From the NCBI GenBank assembly GCA_001949185.1, contig BDGG01000002.1, positions 403,783 through 467,782 on the forward strand: a stretch of DNA of 64,000 bases. The letters run 5' to 3'. The translations under genes and the position numbers were made by a program. Position 1 is the first letter of the stretch; every line of letters begins with the position of its first letter. Below the pieces are notes generated by a model. That model was not told the origin of the DNA and did no database searches. It worked only from the letters and a program-made list of their open reading frames with translations. This DNA comes from Ramazzottius varieornatus. Its lineage: Eukaryota; Tardigrada; Eutardigrada; Parachela; Ramazzottiidae. Positions 1-11,419 of this stretch are shown here, in pieces.

Positions 1-2198
1 AGCCGACGGTCCAACTGCGAGTCGTCCTGCAAGAGACCACCTTGCCCCTCCTGCTCAAGAAGAAGGAGCTGGAGGAGCAGAAGAAGGACGTCCGAGCGGG
101 AATGGTCCTCTTGGCCGACACTGGCGCAGTTGCCATCTTCGTCCTTGACAACAAGAAGGCACAGGCTCTGGCTGTAAGTACTGGTGCTTTATTGCTCGTT
201 CAGAGGAAAGTTTGGGAAAGACCACAGCATGACTTGTCTTGTGCAGGAGTTGCAGCAGCAGGTGCAGGTTTTGGCTGACAAGGCGGCCATGCCTTCCTCC
301 ATCCCCGACGAGGACAGCAGCTTTGCCGTCTGGTTCGAGGCCGACCAGACCTTCTATCGGGCTGTCGTCTTCCAGAACGAGGAGCAGAAGGGAACGGAGC
401 AGTACAGCGCCGATCTGATCGACTATGGCAACCTGCTGGTGGTCACCAAGGAGCAGCTGAGAGTTCTGCCACCAGACAAGTTCCTCAAGACAGACTACAC
501 CGACGTTATCAGAATCGACGGCGTCAGCGACGACCATCTTCATGACAAGGACGTAACGGTAAGCACGTTTTTCCATCTGAAAAACACAAAAGACAACAGC
601 CTTGCCGAAGGACTTTGCATGAATATACTTTGAAGTTTCACCTGGAAGCACGACCGGCAAACTCGATCACATTATTCTTGCCGGTGGCGCACCCCAGTAA
701 CCGGTAAGACTGATATTGTGCGCCACTGGGGAAAACTCTTGTCGAGTTCGTTTTTCCAAGTGGCACACGTTACCAGCTCTTATTATCGGTAGCGTGCGCC
801 ACTTGATAAGTCTGTCTTTGCGAGTTTACTTGCCGACTACGCCGTTGTCTTTGATATTGGATGGGTGGTCAAGATGGAATGTGTCTGGTTACAGGAAGCT
901 CTGGTGGCGTTGCAGAACCAGCCATGCCTGTACGAGATTGTGGCCCAACCTGCAAAAGAGGTTACTCGGGCCAACCTGTGGGACCAAGATGGCGTCCAAC
1001 AACCCAAAGGCTTGCTCGAGGCCCAAAAGGAGCCTGCACAGGCCGGTGCCACGACGGCAGCCAAGGCCGCCAAGTCGTACAAGCACATGCTGACGGACCT
1101 GAAGGACAAGACTGAGATCAAGGAAGGTGCGGTGTTGGACGTGCACACCACCATGGTCACGGACCCCGAACTGCTGTTTCTCTCTCTGGGCAGCGTCCCT
1201 TCCTTCGGTAGGTGTCACTCTTTGCGATGCTGGAATTCTTCTTTGCCGGTTTATACGTTTTTTACTGTGATTTTAGATGTGCGATTTCAAACCTTGTCGG
1301 AAAGCCTGGACGCCGAGTGCCCGACATTGCCTCCTCTGCAGAAGATTCCTCCTCAGGGAGCTGTCGTGGCGGCGCTCTTCAGTGAAGGTAAGCAGTTGCT
1401 GTTTTCGGGAAATATGTCCGCCTGCAGACTGAGAGTACTGGCACGATGACGTGGATGGAGTTTGAATGGTTGTTGGTTTCCAGACAAGCAGTGGTATCGT
1501 GCTATCATCATGGACGTGACGAACGAGAAGAAGGCCAACGTGCTGTACCTGGACTACGGCAATTCGGAGGACGTGGCGCTGCAGAATATGCGCGAGATGA
1601 AAGACGAGTGGATGGCGGTACCTCGCATGATCTTCCAGGCCATCCTTGGTGGTAAGTTCTGCCTCCGTCTCGCTCGAACTGAAATCGGGAGATCGTGTCA
1701 ACAGAAAAGTTTGAGCTTTAGTAACAAGTTCGACATGATCGGTTTTTCGGGGTGGCGCACGCTTCCAGCCAGCCACGCTGTAAACGTACCTCACTTGGAG
1801 AAACAGCAAAGTGGACAAACGGTTCGTCAAGTGGCGCACACTTACAGTGTGATTAGCCGAAAGTACGCCCCCTTGGGAAAACAGTTTTGTCGAGCTCCTT
1901 TGCTCATGTAAGTGTAGATGTGAACATGGAGATCCCCACTTGAGTTCAGAACGTAATTTTTCTTCGTTGGTTAGGTTTGAAGCCGTTGAGCTCGGATGGA
2001 GAGGCTTACAGTGATGCGTCGATCGTGTCGGCGGCGGAGATGCTACGGAACAAGGCGGCAAAGTTTACGGTGCAGAAGGTGCTGGAAGACTCGTTTGGTG
2101 GCTCCCTGCGGTTGGTGGGTGAGACAAAGACAGTCAGCGAAATGATGGTCGAGCGTAACATTGCGCGATTCAGCAAGAAGCGCAGCGGATCAGAGTGA
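1..2198 (+). CDS. Tudor-domain protein (3' part, 5' end outside window)
   Basis: Exons 1-173, 247-558, 895-1207, 1277-1387, 1484-1651 and 1975-2198 join in phase into at least 432 residues ending at TGA 2196-2198. Two Tudor cores are visible. One is in exon 2 (FAVWFEADQTFYRAVV, then DLIDYGN). The other is in exons 4-5 (VVAALFSEDKQWYRAII, then LYLDYGNSEDV). The W-Y-R-A strand followed by D-Y-G-N is the extended-Tudor hallmark that binds dimethylarginine on Piwi-class proteins, so a germ-granule or piRNA role is likely from the family. The stretch between the two (exon 3) is charged and Ala/Lys-rich. The start lies upstream of the window, so total Tudor number and other domains are unknown. The exact family (TDRD1, TDRD4/RNF17, others) cannot be fixed. 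Introns 2 and 5 each carry two hairpin repeats. Confidence 0.85.
681..806. repeat. Two tandem GTGGCGCAC hairpin repeats in Tudor intron 2
   Basis: Copies at about 681-730 and 756-806. Each begins (C)AAGTGGCRCAC and ends GTGCGCCACTTG, with a short partly self-complementary centre. The linker between them, including GTCGAGTTCG, recurs beside other copies in the window. Confidence 0.8.
1749..1878. repeat. Two GTGGCGCAC hairpin repeats in Tudor intron 5
   Basis: Copies at about 1749-1799 and 1829-1878. They are degenerate at the right ends (CTCACTTGG and CCCCCTTGG) but have the same length and left terminus as the other copies. Confidence 0.75.
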
Positions 2199-2461
2199 AG
2201 CACTCGAACGGTGTCACAACGATGTGTTTTTGGTTTCTCTTGAGCTACAAGCTCTCCCACTTTTGTTATCATTCCTCTCTCCAAAGACATTCCTCAAACC
2301 ATGAAAAGCCTGTTTACTGTGTACTTGTTTCAGCTTAGATCTTTTATGGTTTGTACTTGTTGTTGTCATCGCCTACTGTGGTCTCTCTGGTGGCGGATAT
2401 GACGCCAGTGTCCTTTTTGTCTTAGCTTCTTGTGCCGGCTTTGTGCCTTACGAGCTTCCCG

Positions 2462-2467
2462 ATTAAA
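2462..2467 (+). terminator. Possible poly(A) signal of the Tudor gene
   Basis: ATTAAA lies about 265 bases after the Tudor stop codon, in T-rich sequence with no ORF. It is a common variant of the poly(A) signal. The assignment rests on position and motif only. Confidence 0.3.
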
Positions 2468-2934
2468 ATTACAAGCTGTGAGCATGACTTGTTCGACATT
2501 GCCCTGTTCGATTGGTGACGAGAGCAAGACCTTGATGAGAGTGCGCTAGTCTTTCGCGCACCTGCATACCGTCAGTAGTGAATGCTGAGAGACAGGGCAA
2601 GTACGCAGGTCTGTGCAAAGCAAGCAAATGTGTTCGAGGAGTTCCGGCAGTAGTATTCTCGCTGCCTTCGGATTATGTCTGATCGCAGCAACCCTTCAAA
2701 CATTGTACTGCGCGTTGGTAAGTTCTCACTGTTCGAAACACCTCAAATAGAACAAAAGCATCACAGGGTGGTCAACAGCTTAACCGTGTGTAATTTCTAT
2801 GCTAATTCTCTCGGTTCAACAGAAAGGACTACAGTAATCAGAATAAATGCACAGCAAACTTTTGACGAAGAGCCGAGAAATTACCCCGACAACTTATCTC
2901 GCCGAAGTCAGCGCAGGAAGCCTTAAAGTCCGTA

Positions 2935-3434
2935 TTATCTTTCTGCTGTCCGCGCGTGAGCCATCTGAGCTTGAGCTGCTTCGTCCACCTGCGCCAGTCT
3001 GGCGGATAAACTCATTTCCGGCTCGGCCTCAACGTCCACACCGCTCTTCCTCGCTAACTCGGCCTGCACAGCAAGCTCTTCTTTCTCAGCTTCTATCTTT
3101 CTCAGCTTCTCCGCTGCATCGATATGACGCAACTTTGGTGAGATGGTGAAATCGCCAGGTTGAAAGTGAATGCCAAAGATGGAGTCTGACTTGGTCCATC
3201 GTTCTATCTTCTTGGACATCCTCGGAGTCTGCGCGTACAGCCTAAAACAGACCCGGAGATATACCATAGCGCTATGACAAACTTGGTTGAAGAGTCTCAC
3301 CAGAAAAGGTAGCCACAGCCCACGGTGTAGGCAACTCCGAGGAGAGCGTAATAGTTGCGAACAGAGTAAGCTTTGGTCCCGTAGACACCTTTGATGCGCT
3401 GCGCTTTCTCCCGGTACGGATCGGCGAAAACCAT
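2935..3434 (-). CDS. Small single-pass membrane protein, unrecognised
   Basis: Two exons, 3301-3434 (ATG at 3434-3432) and 2935-3241, join across a 59-bp GT-AG intron to give about 146 residues. Residues 27-48 form one hydrophobic segment (NYYALLGVAYTVGCGYLFW). Upstream of it is a short basic N terminus. Downstream is a basic stretch and then a long charged Ala/Glu/Lys/Arg helix, probably a coiled coil. The topology resembles small mitochondrial or ER tail proteins, but I do not recognise the family. In-frame sequence is also open upstream of the ATG to a possible acceptor near 3487, so an additional 5' exon is possible. Clean splice phase and biased composition support a real gene. Confidence 0.6.
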
Positions 3435-5463
3435 ATCCGCAACCGTCGGTGGACCGTACGTGCAAAACAAAATCACTTCCGCGAAGATGCTACTGGGTAT
3501 TCACAGCTCGGGCGGAACGTCCTCCGCGGTCCGGGGAGAAACTTTTAGGAAGTTGGAAACGCGATCTGCCAGAGTGTCGTCTATCCCAGCTTTACTCAAT
3601 CAAATCAAGGTGTTGATTGATTGTTCCCCCGTCGGCCCACGAAGGGTTACAAGTACAGTAGTCTGTGAATGTCGACTTACGCCGTGGCGGGCGGTAGTGT
3701 CACTAGTGTGGTGCGGAAAGCACGTGCTAATTGTTTGATTTATGACTGAAGCTTCTCCGACTGAGTGGACTGATGAGTTTGTTTGTTTTGGTTTTTTTGC
3801 CCGAGTTTTGGGAAATCGCCGCTGTCCTCCCTGTATCTTTTACCTTGCCTGGGCCGTGGATGGGTCTTACTGGGAAGCTTGATGAATGCCATAAAGTTTT
3901 CAACGCGAAGCCGCGTCCTGAACTTGTACCGGTAAGTCGTACGAGTTACCTTGTCGAAGAGAGATGGTTCCGATTACGTGATTCTCATCAGATGTGCATA
4001 TCAAAATTTGTGCCATAGTACTGTATTATGTTTCTGCAGGAGAATATTACGTGTAGCAAAATCCTGGGAGGCAGCAAGTCACCAAGTCAAGGATACAGGC
4101 GAAGAGCGTCAGTACATCAAGACGGAAGCACGGCATCTGTTTCGAAAGAATTCTCAGGTGAGAGTGGACGGTGGGAACTTCTGCCCAACTGGTGTAGTTC
4201 AAAATAACGACGCATACAGTTCCAGATAACATCGCCGACGGAAGTTGAAGCATCCATTTTGGAAGGCGAAGCAAGGATGGAGATGGGTAACTGATAAAAT
4301 GAATACTGGGTCCTGCCGATGAACGTGACAAGATTGTTCCCCAAGCGACGCATTTCGTCAGTATCACTGGCTGGGAGCTTACGCCATCTACAAAACGATC
4401 CTGTCGAGATTTCAAGTGGCGCACGTCTCCAGTCCTGTTGGCTGTAAGCGTGCGCCACTTGGTAAGTCGATGGTGTCGAGGTTGTTTGTCTGTGCAGCGG
4501 GTCCCATTACCCGTCGTGCAAATTCGAATAACAGAATTTACCGGAATGGTGACGTCACAAATTCTTGCAGGACTGCATTATAGGAATCCTTATCCTCGGA
4601 TTTCAAACATGCCCCCGTTCTCCATGACCAAGGGCAAAGGAAGGGAACAGTCGGAGATGACACGAAAGCGAACCCTGCCATTGTATCTTCGCTCCTACGA
4701 GAACGATAGCGGTCCAAAATGACGGTCATGTCCGCTCAGAGCTCTTTCATTGATGAGTTTGTGTTCATTGTTCTGCGCTTTCTCTGAGTGATACCGTTGT
4801 GGTGGCGCTTAATTATACAGTGACGTGATATTCGTTTTTTGTTTTAGAGTTTGCCAAGTGAGACTCTGTGATCTGTGGTTCTTGGAAGAGTACATTACTG
4901 AGTGTACTGCACACGGACTTGAAAGAAAGTTGCGGTCTGTAGTAACGTGTTTCTCCGCCGTATGAAGTCAAGAGGAAAACTGTCGGCGCAAACTTTCGGT
5001 TCGAGTACATTCGGATATTTTTGATGCAAAGCTATCACGATTCACGAGAGTCTTAGAGGCAATGCTCGAGGGCATGGAAAGAAGACAGAACAGATCCGGC
5101 CTGGCTAGTTGAGGCGGAGTGGGCAGGTAAAGAAGTCACGGCAACTCTTGAAATAGCCTGCGCGGGCCTAATGTTCTCATCTTCCTTCGCCGAAATGGCT
5201 GACAGATGCAAGTGGTCGCCCAGACTGGAGCAAGAAGGCAGAGTGACCGATGGTGGTGAGTTGTCATTGCTTCTCGTTGTGGTTCAGCTTCATGGCCTTC
5301 CGTTCGCATGAGAGCTGACTTACCCTTTGTGCCCTCCCATATTCAAACACAAATTTAGTGTATGAACACCATCTATCCTGGAGATTTTCTTCTACTGCTT
5401 TTCTTCGGCTTTTCTTAGGCTCTCCTTCAAACTTGTTTGACCGATCCTGCTGTAAGAGGTAAC
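3435..5463. other. Intergenic, no supported gene; one hairpin repeat
   Basis: The ORFs here are short, overlap on both strands and lack domains or splice-consistent extensions. The only structure seen is one full copy of the GTGGCGCAC hairpin at 4413-4461. No CAGTG iron-responsive loop was found upstream of the ferritin relic. Confidence 0.5.
4413..4461. repeat. GTGGCGCAC hairpin repeat, well-preserved copy
   Basis: The termini CAAGTGGCGCACG and CGTGCGCCACTTG are perfect reverse complements, around a 23-base centre whose CTCCAG and TTGGCTG are partly complementary. It is the cleanest copy of the family in the window and lies outside any gene. Confidence 0.85.
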
Positions 5464-6541
5464 AATGGCGACTGCAGCCGGAAACGTGTCGATGATCCGC
5501 CACAACTACCACCAAGATAGCGAGGTACGCAGGTGCTTCCTCCAGCTGGCTTCACTCTGACATTCCTTCCAAACTTGTCTATGAGATATTCAAAGCTAAG
5601 CTTGAGTGGGCTGATTCTTCCTTGGTTCTTTGCAGGCCGCCATCAACCGTCAGGTCAACCTGACCTTGTATGTCTACATGTCTACCTGACCTACATGTCC
5701 ATGGTGAGCTGACCCAGCCTTAGCTCTTCCTGCCAATGCTTTTATCTGCTTCCTAAATTCACAGGCTGGACACTTTGATCGGGACGACCTGGCATCGGCA
5801 AGTTCTTCAAGAAGCAGGGATGCGACAAGACGGACTTTGCTCACAGGTTCACGTGTAGTCTAAGTGCAGATGGCGCCAGTGGCAACTCACAAATTAACAA
5901 TAATAATTATGCACATTTTCCTGTCAAAAATTATGCAGATTTATTTTTGACTTTTGATATTTTTCGTGTTGCATTTGCCGTCAGGGTCTTTCAGTAGTAG
6001 CTGCTGAGAGGACGATTTACTGGAGATGATTTGAAACAGATAGTTTTCCCTTCTCGTCTTTAGGCTGATGGGATACCAAAATTTGCGCGGTGGTCGCATT
6101 GTCTTGGCTGATGTCAAGGTGGGTGATTCAAGACAAGACTCGGTCCAACCTGACGAAAAAAACTTTCCCATGATGGGAATACCCTCTGGAGATGGAGAAG
6201 AAGTTTAACGCGGCCTTGTTGGAGCTGACCAAGCTGGCCACCAAGCACATGACGCCCAGGTTAGACCCTTGATCGATCGAAATTTCCATCATACGGTATT
6301 AAGTGCTGAATGTTGCAATGACAGTTTAGCGCCGGATTTCTTCTTCTAGTTGGAAGATTTCTTAAAGTCCAACGTGCTGAAGGAGCAAGTGGAGCTGATC
6401 AACAAGCTGGGCCAGTACATCACCGTCTTGCAGCGCGTGGGACGCGGCTTGGGAGAACAAGAGTTCGATCGGCAGCTTCTCCAGCAGAAGTGTCTTGCAG
6501 GACTTTCAGGAGCGCTAAGCGGTAGCATACCCAAGTATTAA
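5464..6541 (+). pseudogene. Decayed ferritin gene
   Basis: Ferritin-like blocks occur in the right order, separated by GT-AG introns: 5464-5523 (VSMIRHNYHQD), 5636-5703 (AAINRQVNLTLY), 5765-5846 (HFDRDD), 6064-6118 (LMGYQNLRGGRIVLADVK), about 6190-6260 (LEMEKKFNAALLELTKLA) and 6351-6541 (EQVELINKLGQYITVL). The second block hits an in-frame TGA, and its tail (TYMSM) is in another frame. The third block shifts frame after FDRDD. Ferroxidase residues are also gone: the Glu of the usual NxELY is Thr, and the EExEHA-like helix reads DKTDFAHR. A working ferritin stores iron as a 24-mer shell; this copy cannot encode one. The retained introns mean it is a duplicated gene, not a processed copy. Confidence 0.8.
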
Positions 6542-7210
6542 TACTTGTTGGCTCAGTGTTCGTGACCAGTCGCGTTCCCTATTCGCTCAAAAAAGTACTC
6601 AAACCGCTTCCGTCATTCATACGGTAACTTCAGATATTCGTACTTTTATCTATATCGTTATGGACTGCTTGGTTCTCTTGACGGTTTAGTGTTCCCAGGT
6701 CTGCATACCCAGACTGTACAGTGATAGTCAACAAATTACTAACCGACAAAATGCCGGATAGAGCGCCCAGGAGAGATTTAACTGTAAAGCAGGAAGATTG
6801 CAGAGCTGTTATCGCACAGTTTTACTTTACATCCGACATTAAACTAGCCAGTGAGCAACATTATAACCTTCCACTGGGCCTAGCAAGTTTGCCACAAGCC
6901 AAACTTTGGAGGTCTCGGCCGACATTAACGTGTAAAACTGCGCCTGTCTAAACGGAAGATTAGCTTGTTCGTCTATTGCATCAGCACTATAGTACAAATT
7001 TCGCCGTGGAAGTGACGTTGCTTTAGCAGATTTCCAGCGGAAATAATCATAGAAATATGGAACAGCAACGTCAAATTCGATGGAATGTGTTCGATGTTGA
7101 CGTTCCACATTTCTACAGTTATTTCCGCTGGCAATTGGTTAAAGTGACGTTATTGCCGGGCGGAATTTGTACTTGAAGCAGCGCATTCAGCTGCCGGTGT
7201 GAGGACGACG

Positions 7211-9109
7211 ATGGGGCCTGGGGAAGGAAGTGGCGGTGGCCGATGTACATGGCCGCTGCTCTTGGCCGTTTTCACCGTCTCTTTCGGCTTGTGGTTCGCC
7301 GACGGATACGTCTCGGTGGTGATGAATGGTCCGCAAAGTCTCATCGTCAGATGGATCCGCACTGTCCACTGTGCCAAATACACCTTGAAGAACTCGACGC
7401 TTCTCAACAACGCTTCCCTGCAGGATGGCGAAATTTACCTGTGGTGCCGACACATTGCCCCCGAAGATGAGCCAACTATGCTGTCAGGTACAAGAGCTGC
7501 CATATTTTTTTTCTTCTGGCTGACCAACCTTGATGTTGCGTCGCCCGTGTGCCTGCAGAAAATCTTCAGCTCAACACTTTATGGGCACTGTGTAGCTCCA
7601 TCAACAACGTCGGCTGGCTACTGTCCATCTTTGTCACGATGCCCCTGCTGCGAGCTTTCGGCCTGAAAGGGGCGCTGCTGGTCGACGGAGGACTGTACAT
7701 TGCCTTCAACCTGGTCTTTGCCCTGGCCACTTTCCTCCACTCCTACGAGATGTTCGTCATTGGCAAGCTGCTGTTGGGCTTCACTGGTGGCACCTGCATG
7801 GTCCTGGTTCCCACCTACGTTTCGGAGATTACGCCGGTGAAACTGCGAGGGAATCTGGGCACCATCCCCATGGTCTTCATGGTCCTGGGCATGATTTGCG
7901 CCACTGCCCTGGGTAAGAGGCACTGTCCAGCCTAATCTTCTCAATTTTAAAGGAAGGCTTTGCTATAGGGTTTCCGCAAGCTTTGGGCAACGAGGATGGT
8001 TGGCGGTACCTGATGGGTCTGTCGGTCTTGCCGCCTGCCCTTATGCTCCTTGTTTTGCCCTTCTGCCCCGACAGTCCGCGGCGGCTGTACATCGAGAAGA
8101 AAGAGAGGGAAGGAGCCAGGAAGGCTCTACTGTGGCTGCGGAGAAGCGACAATGTCCAGCAAGAGCTGGCCTCGATGCAGATAGAACTGGAAAGACAGAC
8201 CCACCATCAGCAGCTTACCATCTTTGGCATATTCCGCCATCGGCGTTTACGCTCGACAATAGGCTTATGTCTCGTCGTTATGGTCGCCCGCCAGTTTTCC
8301 GGATATGCCGTTATCTGTAACTACTCCACGGCCATCTTTGAAGGTACATACATGGCATCTTGTAGGTAGACCAAGACGATGTACACTGTTGGGTGGAAAG
8401 TGCAAGTGGGCAAAGACACTGGACGTGCTGATCTTTTCAAGCGGCGCACCCTTCCAGCTGATACAATGGAAAATGTGCGCCACTTGGGGGAAAAGAAGGT
8501 GTCGAGGTTGTTGGCCGAGCTGCCATTTTGTGTACAGCTGGCTTATGTTATTTTACAGAGGTGGGGTTGCAACGTCAAGGAGCTTTGCTGGCGACCTTGG
8601 GTCTGTGGTGTGTCTCTCTGGTCGGAACGCTGTCTTCCCTTATCTTGGTGGATCGAGCCGGACGAAAGAGGCTGCTGTTGATCGGCCAAGCTGGTCTCAT
8701 CGTCTCGCACGCGCTCTTTGTGGCTTTGGCTGCGCTGAAGAAGGAAGGCCACGGCTGGACAGAGTACGGAAGTGTGGCCTGCTTGTTGGCCGTCCTGGTC
8801 TTTTATCAGACAGGCTTGTCCATGATTGCCTACATTCTGCCCGCCGAGCTCTTCACCCAGGAAGCCAGGTCCGCCGCTATGTCGCTGGCCACAGGTTGTG
8901 CCGCAGCCTGCGCCATCACCACCACCTTCCTCTTCCCCGTCCTCCAAAGCCTACTGCAAGAATACACCTATTTGATCTTTGTGGCCGTCTTGATAGCAAC
9001 CTTTTCCTTTCTTGCCTTAAAGTTGCCGGAAACTAAAGGCAAGACTACAAACGAGATTCAAGATATGCTGGACGCAAAATGGGTCGACGTCAAACTGAAT
9101 AAAAAGTAG
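7211..9109 (+). CDS. MFS sugar transporter, SLC2/GLUT-like
   Basis: Exons 7211-7487, 7559-7912, 7969-8343 and 8559-9109 join in phase to 518 residues, the usual length for this family. The first TM helix is near residues 13-33, followed by an extracellular loop rich in Cys and Asn (NST, NAS glycosylation sites). Signature motifs are present: GKLLLGFTGG, PTYVSEITPVKLRG after TM4, PDSPRRLYIEK (the PESPR motif ending the first half), VDRAGRKRLLLIG between TM8 and TM9, and LPETKGKT after TM12. Known role: facilitated or proton-coupled transport of hexose or a related polyol across the plasma membrane; the substrate cannot be read from sequence. The ATG at 7211 was chosen because only a GTG lies upstream in frame. 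Intron 3 contains a hairpin repeat. AATAAA at 9098-9103 overlaps the last codons. Confidence 0.9.
8438..8486. repeat. GTGGCGCAC hairpin repeat in transporter intron 3
   Basis: Starts CAAGCGGCGCAC and ends GTGCGCCACTTG. GTGTCGAGGTTG follows, as beside other family members. Confidence 0.75.
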
Positions 9110-9243
9110 ATCTGACTCTCATCACCAGACTCTTCTGGAAAGCCATTGGCATTGAACTTGAAGGGGACGGCTACACTGTAACAAAGGGGGAGCGAATGCA
9201 TGTTAGTACAGTACGGCATGGTACAAAACGTGGTGCGGAACTT

Positions 9244-11419
9244 TCAGACGTTGTTGTTGTTGTTGTTGGTGGTGGTGGCTTTCTTGGCTTCGATGGTGCG
9301 CACATAGTTATCGTTGATCCTCTGATAGATGTCCAGACGGTCGGAGAGAGCCTGTGTTCGTTCAAGGAGCGCCGCTACGGTAGCAGGCGGTCGGCTGCAG
9401 TGCAGGAGATACTGAAAGCACTGCATGTAGTGCGCGTACAGGAAGCGGTGCGTTTCCGCGTCCGGCGAGCAATCGTCGTCTGATGCTACAATGGGCCCAA
9501 TTTGCACTTCCAGTACACAGGCTGACAACTGAGGATGTGTGTCAGTGTTTGAGTGATAAAGTATACGAAGAGACTTACTGCGGTCCGGCCGCAAGTTCTG
9601 TGCGGCAAAGAGAAGAAAGCTTTCAAGCGGACCCAGATGTAAACTGCGGAGTTGGCCGGTAAAGTCTAGGACGCTGTCGATGTAGCTTTGGCTGACAATC
9701 TGCTAGTACCAATAACGTCCGTAATGGATACGGTCGGGTCCCGCCAGGATGTAACTGTCGTCACTGTGAAAGTACGGTGCGTGGACAAACTACAACAAGG
9801 GAGAAATCCCTGAGAATCGTTGAAGGATAATTGAGCTGGTACAGCGGTATATGACTGTAGTCTACTAACCAGCCAGCTGTTACTCCATTTGACTGCTAGC
9901 AGGCGTTGCTGCTGGGCAGGTTGCAGGTCGGTGAAACCGGGAAGTTGGTAGGTAAAGTCGCAATGGCGCTGGACATGTAAGGTCAGATAATTGGATATGA
10001 CCACCATCATCTTTTGCGGGGAGATTTGAGACTGGTACTACAGAACGCAAAGCTGAACGTCATCGGTTACACAGCGAATGGGCATTGGGGGGATGAGAAC
10101 TTACAGGGACAATGCCGTTGAGGCGCGCCTGGCACATGAAGGCATTCCAGCAGGCGAATTGCTGGCCAAAGACAGAGTCCATAGCGTGCTGTACCGTCTT
10201 GATAGTTCTCTCCAGTCCGACGTTCAGCGCCTTCAAGAAGGTACTGTGCGTCGAGGGAGAGCTGTTGGGCGACAGGATGATGCGGTGGCGCTCGCCGGCG
10301 TAGTCACCGAGTCGGCGCGGCACAGCGACCTCCACTGCGCCCTCAGCTGCGAGCACCCCTCGCACCTTCTGCCAGCTGTCTTCCCGCACTTTTTGTGCCA
10401 AGGCCAGATCCTCTTTCACTGTTGCCTCCGTCGAGGCCATGACCAGTGCCGGCTGGTAATGAAGAGGCGGAAGGAGGAGAAGATAGACGGGTCGATGATG
10501 CAGCGGCTGTGCCTTGCAGACCGCTGTTGACGGTGAGGGCGAGATGGGAATATCGGCCATCGGCATATTTCTTCGAGCTACTCGACCCCTCCTTCTGGCT
10601 AACACACAAATAGTTAAACAAGATTAAACCCACTGATCACTTTGCCATTAAATTTTATCGTCTGTTACTTTAATGCTTCACATTTCAATACGGATTAAAT
10701 CTTGTTTTCCACCTTGTTGTCCTCTCACATGCTGAACGCTCTGAAACATTCATTTTCTGGCTATTGAATTTGGTCTCTTTGAGATTTTGCCTGAATTTGA
10801 TACTGTATGTTGTCATTGTGGGGCACTGTTTGAGTGCTGGTGAACAGCAGCAGCTTTCGGCGTTTAAATGATACTGTAGACCGCCCACTGCTTCCACGTG
10901 AGCGCGTTGGAGCGGTTGAGAAAATGGAACAGCGATGACGTTATTATGACCGATAATCGTTATCTATATTCTGCGCTGCTTCACTCGACAATCCTGCGTT
11001 TGCTAAATTTGCTAATGCTACATATTGGCTGCCTACTTACCTTGAAGACTCATTCCCATCGACAAACACTTTTGATATCGACAACCCTGACACAAATCCG
11101 GTGTCCAGCCCGTACTGGCAATCGTCCAGCTGCCTTTCAATTTGCATTTATACGATGCGGGATTAGCCAGAGCCCGCTTGAACACCGCCTGAGAAGATAT
11201 ATCAAAAAACTAAACTGGTTGGTGGGAAAAAAAGCTCAGAGAAACGATTGGAAATTTACAGCCAATCCATTATTATGGAATGATGAGGCGTACCTTGCAT
11301 CCTTCGCAAGCCGTTACTCCATAATGAACACCCGTCGAACGCGAGCCGCAGATCTTGCAGTGGCTGACTTTGGCGGCATAAGTCAGCTCCGAAGACATGT
11401 CGTCCAGGCGCGCCATCAT
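9244..11419 (-). CDS. Nuclear receptor (DBD + LBD) with an in-frame UAG
   Basis: Six exons: 11294-11419, 11041-11188, 10105-10598, 9870-10031, 9579-9789 and 9244-9521, all phase-consistent (about 471 sense codons). Exons 1-2 encode the DNA-binding domain: [20 protein letters not shown], then CKAVFKRAL and [14 protein letters not shown]. In the second zinc finger only three of four Cys are seen; the second is missing after YKCKLKGS. A basic extension ([10 protein letters not shown]) follows. Exons 4-6 encode the ligand-binding domain, with the helix 3-5 signature [20 protein letters not shown] and a helix-8-like [11 protein letters not shown]. Codon 29 of exon 5 is TAG (9705-9703), yet the domain stays open on both sides of it. 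The gene could be a recent pseudogene, a readthrough case or an assembly error. A GTT/GGT-rich microsatellite encodes a poly-Asn tail. The start ATG follows an in-frame TAG upstream. Gene subfamily not assigned. Confidence 0.8.

Noticed and set aside
5100-5463. Iron-responsive element upstream of the ferritin relic
   Set aside because: No CAGTGN loop with a paired stem was found in the region read on the plus strand.
9253-9276. GTT/GGT microsatellite considered as a stand-alone repeat feature
   Set aside because: It falls within the last exon of the nuclear receptor and simply encodes its poly-Asn/Thr tail.
10078-10530. 150-codon plus-strand ORF
   Set aside because: It is the antisense shadow of nuclear receptor exon 3, which has domain context and consistent splice phases.
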